DNA of 11,577 nt, taken from NCBI GenBank assembly GCA_944325235.1, contig CALUZE010000027.1, positions 1 to 11,577 of the forward strand, in the 5' to 3' direction. Shown here one piece after another: positions 6,769 to 11,577 of the stretch (its first letter is position 1; the number at the start of each line of letters is the position of its first letter). Below the pieces are notes generated by a model, which was given only the letters and a program-made list of their open reading frames with translations, had not been told where the DNA came from and made no database searches. The position numbers and the translations under genes are program-made. The stretch comes from an uncultured Elusimicrobiales bacterium. GTDB taxonomy: Bacteria; Elusimicrobiota; Elusimicrobia; Elusimicrobiales; Elusimicrobiaceae.

Positions 6769-8094
6769 TTATTCAAACAATCCTTTGGGTTCCTGCGGCT
6801 CGGACAGCTCTTTAGCCGGGGGGACATTTTTGCTTTTGTGGCCGGTGTAATTGTAGTTCATCCGCTTAAGCAGGCGGGCGTTGTCTTTGGTCAGCGGCAC
6901 TTCGTAAATGTCCACAATCCGCTGTGCCACCGGCAGGAAAGCGCCGCGGTTGCCGTCTATATGGCCGCGGGCCACCTTCACGGCGTCGGCCGCGTTGGCC
7001 ACGGCGTTTTCGGCCTTGGCAAAGTTCACCAAAAAGTCGTTGAACTTTTCCACCAGTTTCAAAATATCGTCTTTGAAATCTTCCATATACTCGTGTTGTT
7101 TATCTATGTCCCACAGTTTGGAAACCATTTTAAGCGTGCTCATCAAAGACGTGGCCGACACGAGGGCAATGTTGTTTTTCCAGGCCTCGTTTAAAATGTC
7201 CGGGTCCGCCTCTACGGCGGCCAAGAGGGCGCTTTCGGGATAGACGAACATCAGCGTATAGTCGGGCTGAACTTTGTCGCCTTCCGCCTGGAATTTTTTG
7301 TAGTATTTTTTGGCGCTCAAGTCCTTAATCGTCTTTTTGACGTCCTTGACGTGCTCTGCCAAAAAGGCGGCTTTTTCCTTGGGGTCCTGCGCGTTAAAAT
7401 ACTGGGCGTAATGGTTAAAAATGGTTTTGGAATCCACCACAATCCACCGGTCGCCCGGCAGGGCAATTTGCACGTCCACGCGTTTGCCTTCGTCGGCCAC
7501 CTGCTGGTAGTAGTCCAGCCCTTCTTTCATTCCGGCCGCGTCCAAAATGCGCTTTAACGTTTCTTCGCCCCAGCTGCCGCGCACAATGGCCTCGCCTTTG
7601 ATGGCGTTGGTCAGGTGCAAAGCGCTTTGGTCAATTTTCTCGGTAGACTTAATCACGTCCGACAGGCCTTTTTCCAACCGCGCCTGCACGATTGTGTTTT
7701 GGTGTTCCATTTCGGCCACTTTTTTAACAAAGTTTTCCAAATGCAGCGAAAGCGGGCGAAGCACTTCGGCGTTTTTGCTTTCCAGGCCTTTGGCTTTATC
7801 GTCCAAAATTTTGGCGGCCAATTCCGAAAACTGCGCCTGATACGTGGCGGATAATTCCTTGAAATTCTTTTCAATCAGCGTTTTTTCGCGCTCCAGGGAC
7901 AGTTTTTCCTGTTCCAGGCGCGTTTTGTCCACCAGCAGGGCGGCATTTTCGCTGCGCAAACGGTTCACTTCCGGCTCCAGTGCGGCCAAACGCTGTTGTT
8001 CGGCCCGCCCGGCCTGGGCCCGGGCCGAAAGCACCATCCAGGCCACCCAGCCGCCCAGCCCCATTCCAATCAATATCATAATGACATAATACAT
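6769..8094 (-). CDS. rmuC: DNA recombination protein RmuC
   Basis: This 441-residue protein is anchored by one N-terminal membrane helix (about 3-22), followed by a long coiled coil (about 30-165) rich in Glu, Lys, Leu and Arg. The RmuC nuclease domain comes next. Its PD-(D/E)xK-type elements are RGSWGEETL (172-180), RVDVQI (205-210) and VVDSK (219-223), and the family segment YVYPE-like 'FVYPESALLAA' follows. In E. coli RmuC limits inversions at short inverted repeats and has been linked to anti-phage and recombination control; its substrate is presumed to be branched or damaged DNA. Length and order match the family. AAGGAG seven bases upstream supports the start. The gene is divergent from the lipoprotein gene, with its own candidate promoter. 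Confidence 0.95.
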   Translation of the reverse strand: MYYVIMILIGMGLGGWVAWMVLSARAQAGRAEQQRLAALEPEVNRLRSENAALLVDKTRLEQEKLSLEREKTLIEKNFKELSATYQAQFSELAAKILDDKAKGLESKNAEVLRPLSLHLENFVKKVAEMEHQNTIVQARLEKGLSDVIKSTEKIDQSALHLTNAIKGEAIVRGSWGEETLKRILDAAGMKEGLDYYQQVADEGKRVDVQIALPGDRWIVVDSKTIFNHYAQYFNAQDPKEKAAFLAEHVKDVKKTIKDLSAKKYYKKFQAEGDKVQPDYTLMFVYPESALLAAVEADPDILNEAWKNNIALVSATSLMSTLKMVSKLWDIDKQHEYMEDFKDDILKLVEKFNDFLVNFAKAENAVANAADAVKVARGHIDGNRGAFLPVAQRIVDIYEVPLTKDNARLLKRMNYNYTGHKSKNVPPAKELSEPQEPKGLFE

Positions 8095-8118
8095 AGTAAA
8101 TCTCCTTGCTTTTTACTC

Positions 8119-8147
8119 ATTTTACCAAGTTTTTACGCACCCGTTAA
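8119..8147 (-). promoter_or_regulatory. Candidate promoter for rmuC
   Basis: On the - strand TTAACG (8142-8147), a 17-base spacer and TAAAAT (8119-8124) give a fair sigma70-type match about 25 bases before the rmuC start. Confidence 0.45.
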
Positions 8148-8168
8148 AAATCCGTCGGCAAAAAAATA

Positions 8169-8197
8169 TTTTCAATTTTTCCAATATGTTATACAAT
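8169..8197 (+). promoter_or_regulatory. Candidate promoter for the lipoprotein gene
   Basis: TTTTCA (8169-8174), a 17-base spacer and TACAAT (8192-8197) lie in an AT-rich stretch. The predicted start near 8204 leaves a short leader containing AAGGAG at 8214-8219. Confidence 0.55.
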
Positions 8198-8228
8198 AAA
8201 AAAAGACCATAAAAAGGAGCAGAGATAT

Positions 8229-8540
8229 ATGAAAAAGACGTTTCTTCTTGCTGTAACCGCCGCTGTATTGGCCGCGGGCTGTGCCTCCACCGGCACCACC
8301 ACTACCACCACCGCCAACCAGACGCTGACGCTGGAACAGGCGTTGCAAAAATCGGCTGAAACCCGCCAGAAACTTTTAGAAGCCAAACAATCCTATGAAG
8401 ATGCCAAAAACGCGGCTGCCGTAGCCAGCGGCCAGAAATCCGCCGCCGATGTGGCCAAAGAGCAACTCCAGGAAAAAGTGGACAATGCAAAACAGCAAAT
8501 CCAAGCCGAAAAAGACGCTTGGGCTGAATTGCTCAAATAA
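8229..8540 (+). CDS. Small coiled-coil lipoprotein
   Basis: This 103-residue protein has a lipoprotein signal peptide (MKKTFLLAVTAAVLAAGC), with Cys18 in the lipobox AAGC as the lipid-modified residue. A Thr-rich linker (20-28) leads into a continuous amphipathic helix to the C-terminus, rich in Ala, Gln, Lys and Glu. The residue after Cys is Ala, so outer-membrane localisation is likely if E. coli-type Lol rules apply. The last residue is Lys (LLK), as in Braun's lipoprotein where that Lys is linked to peptidoglycan. Size and architecture resemble Lpp-like spacer proteins, but I see no sequence identity that would prove homology. AAGGAG lies nine bases upstream, and a good promoter and terminator make it a single-gene unit. 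Confidence 0.85.
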   Translation: MKKTFLLAVTAAVLAAGCASTGTTTTTTANQTLTLEQALQKSAETRQKLLEAKQSYEDAKNAAAVASGQKSAADVAKEQLQEKVDNAKQQIQAEKDAWAELLK

Positions 8541-8560
8541 CCGCTTTTAGCATACCTAAC

Positions 8561-8589
8561 ACCGGGGCGTAAAAACGCCCCGGTTTTTT
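8561..8589 (+). terminator. Intrinsic terminator of the lipoprotein gene
   Basis: The stem ACCGGGGCGT (8561-8570), loop AAAA and ACGCCCCGGT (8575-8584) are followed by six T residues. The left flank has no matching A-run, so it works on the + strand only. Confidence 0.93.
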
Positions 8590-8635
8590 GTTGCCTGCAG
8601 TGGGGGGAAAAGTCTGCCGCGCCGGCGCACAGGCG

Positions 8636-8667
8636 CAAAAAATCCGGCCCTGCATTGCAGAGCCGGA
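8636..8667 (-). terminator. Intrinsic terminator of the sigma/anti-sigma operon
   Basis: On the - strand TCCGGC/GCCGGA (8662-8667 with 8643-8648) extends past one mismatch with four more pairs around a short loop. It is followed by six T residues (A-run 8637-8642 on the + strand). It lies about 20 bases after the stop at 8687. Confidence 0.82.
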
Positions 8668-8686
8668 AACAAGGTTGCCAAATGCT

Positions 8687-9301
8687 TTAGTTGGCCGGTT
8701 CGGCCGGCGGAGCAGGCGGCACATCCGGTTTGCCTTCCGGGCCGTCCTTGGGGCCGGGGCCCATGCGCGGGCCGGGTTTGGGGCCGGGGCCCATACGCGG
8801 GCCGGGTTTGGGGCCAAAGAGCACGTCCAAATCGCCTTCTTCGGCGATGACGGCTTCCGTCTTTTCTTCCACCCAGGCTTTTTTAGCTTTGCTGGATTTT
8901 TCTTCGTCCAGATTTTTTTCCATTTGGTCCAGGCGTTCTTTAAATTTGGCCAGTTGTTCTTCTTTGAACTTAATCTGCTCGTCGCGGATAGAAGCTACCA
9001 TTTCGGAAATTTCTTCTTTTTTGGCTTTTTTCTTCTTGTCCGAGGTGAGCTTGTTGTATTCGTCCACCAATTTTTCCATTTTTTCTTCGGTGGCTCTCAT
9101 CTGGGCTTTGTGCTCTCTGCGGGCTTTTCTGAATTCTTCCGTGCGAGCATCTTTCTTGCCCTTTTCGTGTCTGCCCTGCATCACAGCAGCCTTGCGGGCC
9201 TTGGGCTGCGGGCAATCGTCCCCTTTGCAATCGCGCGGGCCCTGGGCAAACGCCGGCACACACAGCGCGGCAAAAAGTGCAAGTAACAATCCTTTCTTCA
9301 T
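8687..9301 (-). CDS. Exported coiled-coil protein with Gly/Pro-rich repeat tail
   Basis: This 204-residue protein has a Sec signal peptide (MKKGLLLALFAALCVPAFA, cleaved before Gln20). A short CKGDDC segment (25-30) could hold a disulfide or metal. A very charged helical region (about 45-155) follows, full of Lys, Glu and Arg in heptad-like patterns. The 42-residue tail (163-204) contains two copies of GPKPGPRMGP and ends in PPAPPAEPAN. ATG 9301 is chosen because AGGAGG lies six bases before it; an in-frame ATG at 9337 would overlap the anti-sigma gene and hide the signal peptide. It follows the anti-sigma gene by 19 bases and is the last gene of the operon. That position fits a periplasmic sensor or effector of the sigma/anti-sigma pair, as Spy/CpxP/ZraP-like proteins do elsewhere, but the LTxxQ motifs of that family are not seen. 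Confidence 0.8.
   Translation of the reverse strand: MKKGLLLALFAALCVPAFAQGPRDCKGDDCPQPKARKAAVMQGRHEKGKKDARTEEFRKARREHKAQMRATEEKMEKLVDEYNKLTSDKKKKAKKEEISEMVASIRDEQIKFKEEQLAKFKERLDQMEKNLDEEKSSKAKKAWVEEKTEAVIAEEGDLDVLFGPKPGPRMGPGPKPGPRMGPGPKDGPEGKPDVPPAPPAEPAN
8748..8815. repeat. Two-copy 30-bp tandem repeat in coding sequence
   Basis: Units 8751-8780 and 8781-8810 differ at one base (G8765 versus A8795), with short flanking extensions at both ends. The period is a multiple of three and encodes the GPKPGPRMGP tail repeat. The single difference falls at a third codon position and is silent. Copy number could vary by slippage without shifting frame. Confidence 0.9.
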
Positions 9302-9320
9302 ATTTTTCCTCCTACTTGGG

Positions 9321-9722
9321 TTAGAATTCCTGTTCAAACAACGCCAGGTCGTTTGAAAAGTTCAGGTATTCTTCGTCCAAATTCTCGCTCATATACGCAA
9401 TCACTTCCGACGCGTCAAAAGCGGTTTTGTCCGGTTGCAGGCCGGCCAGGACCATCACCAACCCCAGGCCCAACAGCGCCGTCCCTGCCAACGCCGGCTT
9501 CCAACCGGCAAAAAACGATTTGCGGCGGGTGGTTTTGGCGAACAACTCATCCACCACGCTGGCCGGAGCCGCCGGGGCCGCCAGGGCTTCTTCCGTCCGG
9601 CGCAGCAGCGCCAACTCCGCCCGGCACGCAGCACACGCCTGCAAATGCTTTTCAAACGCGGCTTTTTCCGTTCCGTCCAGTTCGTTAGATGCATACAGCA
9701 TCACTTTTTCGCAATCCTTCAT
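9321..9722 (-). CDS. Zinc-finger anti-sigma factor, single membrane span
   Basis: This 133-residue protein has an N-terminal cytoplasmic ZAS-type domain, with His26-x3-Cys30-x2-Cys33 and a possible fourth ligand Cys4. One transmembrane helix follows (about 74-94, PALAGTALLGLGLVMVLAGL), then a short acidic exported tail of about 38 residues with many Asp and Glu. It should bind the ECF sigma factor encoded just upstream and hold it inactive until an envelope signal arrives. Its ATG overlaps the sigma stop as ATGA (9719-9722), indicating translational coupling and matched amounts. AGAGG lies seven bases before the ATG. The exported part is too short for a typical sensory domain, which suggests that sensing needs a partner, perhaps the next gene product. 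Confidence 0.9.
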   Translation of the reverse strand: MKDCEKVMLYASNELDGTEKAAFEKHLQACAACRAELALLRRTEEALAAPAAPASVVDELFAKTTRRKSFFAGWKPALAGTALLGLGLVMVLAGLQPDKTAFDASEVIAYMSENLDEEYLNFSNDLALFEQEF

Positions 9723-10315
9723 ATGTTTACCTCTCGCCCGGCCCCTTGCTGCGCCGCCAAAATGCGCTGCATTTTTTTTATGGCCCGGTGGCAGTCTGCC
9801 AACACGGTGCCCAAGGGCCTGTTCAACAATTCGGCAATTTCTTTAAAAGACAAATATTGGCGCAAATATATCATTTCGCGCTGACGCTGCGGCAGTTCCA
9901 ACGCCGCGCGGCGGATTTCTTCTTCCGTTTCGCGCCCGGCCAGGCCTTCCAAAAGCGAAGGTGCCCCGTCCGGCAGCGTGTCGTGCAAGAAGGCGTTGCC
10001 TTCTTCGTCCGTCTGGTCCAGGGAGGTTAATTGGTCCCGGTCCCGAAAAAAATTAAGCACCCGGTTACGTGCCGTTAAAAACAGCCACGACTTAAATTTG
10101 CCCCGCGGTTCGTATTTATCCGCATGTTTAAAAAGCGCGATAAACACTTCCTGGAACAAATCCCCGGCGGCGCCTTCGTCCTGCACCATACTCATAATGT
10201 ACTGGTACAAGGAGTTTTTATAGCGGTACACCAGTTCCTCAAAAGCGTCCCCCGACCCTGATTTAAAGAGCAAGACGAGTTCATCGTCTGTTCGTTGCGT
10301 TAACGTAGGATCCAT
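9719..10315 (-). CDS. ECF-type RNA polymerase sigma factor
   Basis: This 198-residue sigma70 paralogue contains only regions 2 and 4. Region 2 spans about 20-92, with DLFQEVFIALF (52-62) as the core-binding/-10 motif and GKFKSWLFLTARNRVLNFFR (72-91). A linker rich in Asp and Glu follows. Region 4 (about 135-187) holds LPQRQREMIYLRQYLSFKEI and the helix-turn-helix AELLNRPLGTVLADCHRAIK that reads the -35 element. It heads an operon with its anti-sigma factor (ATGA overlap) and an exported protein, the classic layout for envelope-stress response and autoregulation. The ribosome site is weak (CAGGG about ten bases upstream). Target promoters cannot be deduced here. Confidence 0.93.
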   Translation of the reverse strand: MDPTLTQRTDDELVLLFKSGSGDAFEELVYRYKNSLYQYIMSMVQDEGAAGDLFQEVFIALFKHADKYEPRGKFKSWLFLTARNRVLNFFRDRDQLTSLDQTDEEGNAFLHDTLPDGAPSLLEGLAGRETEEEIRRAALELPQRQREMIYLRQYLSFKEIAELLNRPLGTVLADCHRAIKKMQRILAAQQGAGREVNI

Positions 10316-10369
10316 ATTCTTATAACCCTGTTTACAGTTTTTTTATTGCATTATTTTTGCTTCTTTAAT

Positions 10370-10398
10370 AATGTAGCAAAGCAAAAGCGGTTTGGAAA
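10370..10398 (-). promoter_or_regulatory. Candidate promoter for the sigma operon
   Basis: On the - strand TTTCCA (10393-10398), a 17-base spacer and TACATT (10370-10375) preceded by TGC give an extended -10 type match. The leader would be about 47 bases. An ECF-type autoregulated promoter (AAC-rich -35) could not be recognised with confidence. Confidence 0.4.
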
Positions 10399-10421
10399 AT
10401 AAAAAAAGGATTACAAATTGT

Positions 10422-10452
10422 TTGACATCCGGCGCCCGTAAATTGCTATAAT
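10422..10452 (+). promoter_or_regulatory. Near-consensus sigma70 promoter with extended -10
   Basis: A perfect TTGACA (10422-10427) and perfect TATAAT (10447-10452) carry the extended -10 dinucleotide (TGCTATAAT). The 19-base spacer is slightly long, which the extended -10 can offset. Transcription should begin near 10459. It is the strongest promoter in the window and points to high constitutive initiation with control after initiation. Confidence 0.85.
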
Positions 10453-10497
10453 TAAAAAGATGTTTTTTAAAACGGGCCGCGCCCAAGCATAAAATAT

Positions 10498-10608
10498 ATG
10501 AAATACAACTCTCTTTTGATTAAAAACTTTACCCACACGATGCTAACCGTTCGTTTTAGCATGGTGCGTATTTCCATGGGTAAGCGTTTGAAGGGAGTTT
10601 GTATATAA
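10498..10608 (+). CDS. Possible 36-residue leader ORF inside the structured RNA
   Basis: ATG 10498 to TAA 10606-10608 encodes MKYNSLLIKNFTHTMLTVRF then SMVRISMGKRLKGVCI, a basic peptide. Its stop falls just after the P1 3' strand, where a terminating ribosome would block the antiterminator. No Shine-Dalgarno precedes it, and there is no run of one amino acid as in classical attenuator peptides, so it may be a chance ORF within a structured RNA. Confidence 0.2.
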   Translation: MKYNSLLIKNFTHTMLTVRFSMVRISMGKRLKGVCI

Positions 10609-10637
10609 TATAGCTGAATTTTTTGTTGTGTTTATAC

Positions 10638-10669
10638 AAACCCGCCTTTTAAAAAAGAGCGGGTTTTTT
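10638..10669 (+). terminator. Intrinsic terminator in the leader of the gene at 10694
   Basis: AAACCCGC (10638-10645) pairs with GCGGGTTT (10659-10666). The stem can extend inward by CTTT/AAAG pairs past a bulge, and is followed by TTTTTT (10664-10669). It lies between the strong promoter and the coding start at 10694 with no intervening confident gene, so it must be read through for expression. Its 5' arm overlaps the antiterminator strand. Confidence 0.85.
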
Positions 10670-10693
10670 ATTGTAAGAGGAAAAAGAAAGAGA

Positions 10694-11577
10694 ATGAAAA
10701 AAATCGTCGCGTTATGGGTCAGTGTCAGCATCATCGGGCTTAGTTCCGCTCCCGCCACGGCCCAGCAAACCCCGCGCAACATCGTGCGCGGAGTAAAAGC
10801 CCTTACTTCCCGGGGAACCCAAAAAGTCTTTACGCCGCGCTTAGGCGCCGCCGCTTCCGTTTCGGGCGTGGCCGCCCGCAACCTCACCGGCACAAAGGCG
10901 TTAACCAAATCCCCGATGGCACAGGGTGCGGTCACACGGACGCCTGTTTTAGACGGGGCCGCCAACCCGGCCTTGGATGAAAAAACGACGCAAACGCTGC
11001 ACCGCAAAGTAGAAAGAACCGTCGTACAAGCCGCCCTGGGCGAAAATTTGACGTATGCCCAAATCCGCGAGCGGGTGGCCAACGGGCACACGGCCCGTGT
11101 GGCGGAACGCATTTTGACTTATCCCAACGCAAACGTACGCGCCGGAATGCTGCGCAACGAATTTGTCCAAGTAGCCCTGGCGGGCAACGCGACCGAAGGG
11201 CAGCTGGCACGCGCGGCGCAATTTTGGCGCACGGATTTGCAAGCGTCGCTGGGGTCTTTTTCCTCTTTACCGGACGCTCCGTTAACCGCGTGGGTGGGCG
11301 AATTTCGCAATAGAAACGCGTCCGTACGCGCTTTGAACCAAGCCCTGGCCGATGTGGCGGCCCTGGGCGTATACGGCACGGAAAAAGACGGGGCGCTGAT
11401 TTTGGATTTTTACCGCAAAACGGCCCACACGGCGGCCGAACCGCTGGCCGAAGCCGCCGCCGCCAGGGCGTTGCTGCGCTTAGGAGCCAAAGAAGAACTG
11501 TCCGCTTTATCCGCGGCCTCCGGCAGCCAAGGCCCGCTGTGGAACAGTGTGGCCCGCTACGCCCAAGAACAAGGCCT
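10694..11577 (+). CDS. Exported alpha-helical protein of unknown function (partial, 3' end cut by window)
   Basis: The frame is open from ATG 10694 to the window edge (294 codons). A Sec signal peptide is clear: MKKIVALWVSVSIIGLSSAP then ATA, cleaved before Gln24. The next 70 or so residues are Ala/Thr/Arg-rich and probably disordered. From about residue 95 the sequence is a string of amphipathic helices (for example ENLTYAQIRERVANGHTARVAERIL, split here as ENLTYAQIRERV and ARVAERIL) with pairing and Ala/Leu spacing that suggest HEAT-like helical repeats, a guess without a matched family. AAGAGG lies 13 bases upstream, a long spacing, with a purine-rich stretch between. The gene is preceded by the promoter, structured leader and terminator described above, so its expression is probably controlled by transcription read-through. 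Confidence 0.8.
   Translation, partial: MKKIVALWVSVSIIGLSSAPATAQQTPRNIVRGVKALTSRGTQKVFTPRLGAAASVSGVAARNLTGTKALTKSPMAQGAVTRTPVLDGAANPALDEKTTQTLHRKVERTVVQAALGENLTYAQIRERVANGHTARVAERILTYPNANVRAGMLRNEFVQVALAGNATEGQLARAAQFWRTDLQASLGSFSSLPDAPLTAWVGEFRNRNASVRALNQALADVAALGVYGTEKDGALILDFYRKTAHTAAEPLAEAAAARALLRLGAKEELSALSAASGSQGPLWNSVARYAQEQG

Larger units (their letters stand above)
10459..10670 (+). ncRNA. Structured leader RNA: putative riboswitch or attenuator
   Basis: The expected transcript first has a small hairpin GGGC-CGC-GCCC (10474-10484), then a long irregular hairpin. Its P1 is 10503-10516 with 10590-10604 (14 pairs, bulged T10598). P2 is 10524-10535 with 10577-10589 (12 pairs, bulged C10585). 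P3 is 10536-10546 with 10556-10566 (10 pairs, one G-G mismatch). A 7-base bulge on the 5' side, a 10-base bulge on the 3' side and a 9-base apical loop (CCGTTCGTT) complete it. The P1 3' strand (10594-10605) can instead pair with 10633-10643 (11 pairs, nine contiguous), which contains the 5' arm of the terminator at 10638. P1, antiterminator and terminator are therefore mutually exclusive in the standard attenuation order. I recognise no known riboswitch, T-box or 6S signature. An independent small RNA of about 210 nt is the main alternative. Confidence 0.6.

Noticed and set aside
8748..8815. CRISPR-like repeat
   Set aside because: Only two directly adjacent 30-base units without spacers, inside a coding frame with period divisible by three.
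8588..9356. Long open frames on the + strand opposite the exported coiled-coil gene
   Set aside because: They are antisense shadows of a GC-rich, charged coding sequence; the - strand frame has a signal peptide, AGGAGG site and operon context, and the + strand frames have none.
10604..10609. A second TATAAT just before the terminator
   Set aside because: No acceptable -35 lies 16-19 bases upstream, and the bases are better explained as part of the AT-rich loop after P1.
10459..10670. Assignment as SRP RNA, tmRNA, RNase P RNA, T-box or a named riboswitch
   Set aside because: None of the diagnostic conserved sequences I know for these classes could be found by eye; left as an unclassified structured RNA.
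10543..11112. A 189-codon open frame on the - strand across the leader and the 10694 gene
   Set aside because: No ribosome site or recognisable domain; the + strand frame has a clear signal peptide and runs uninterrupted to the window edge.

Overview
The window looks like chromosomal DNA of a Gram-negative (diderm) bacterium: it encodes an OprB-type outer-membrane porin, a lipoprotein and several proteins with Sec signal peptides. A short, cysteine-rich, pilin-like protein of the 'MKKGFTLVELLVVV' type suggests the phylum Elusimicrobiota, where such stand-alone prepilins are abundant. This assignment is inference from recall and rests on no marker gene. I see no phage, insertion sequence, CRISPR array, tRNA or rRNA.

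Layout. Positions 1-91 hold the tail of an unidentified + strand gene. Next come a pilin-like gene (-) and a Sir2-family deacylase (-), which is divergent from a six-segment voltage-gated K+ channel (+). From 5740 down to 2399 lies the clearest system, a tight three-gene operon on the - strand. It encodes an OprB-type porin, a pyruvoyl-dependent arginine decarboxylase and an APC-family arginine/agmatine antiporter, in the same order as the chlamydial aaxA-aaxB-aaxC system. Together they would bring arginine across the outer membrane, import it in exchange for agmatine, and decarboxylate it inside with net proton consumption.

From 6044 to 8540 there are a HEAGH membrane metallopeptidase-like protein (+), rmuC (-) and a small coiled-coil lipoprotein (+). 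From 10315 down to 8687 is an envelope-stress-type operon: ECF sigma factor, zinc-finger anti-sigma factor with one membrane span, and an exported coiled-coil protein with a Gly/Pro-rich repeat tail. Sigma and anti-sigma overlap as ATGA, and a terminator follows the third gene.

The most unusual region is 10422-10670. A near-ideal promoter (consensus -35 and extended consensus -10) drives a leader of about 210 nt that folds into a long irregular hairpin. The 3' strand of its basal helix can instead pair with the 5' arm of a downstream intrinsic terminator. This terminator/antiterminator arrangement suggests a riboswitch or attenuator controlling the exported helical protein that starts at 10694 and runs off the window. 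I could not match it to a known RNA class.

Most transcription units end in strong intrinsic terminators, two or three of them bidirectional between convergent genes.
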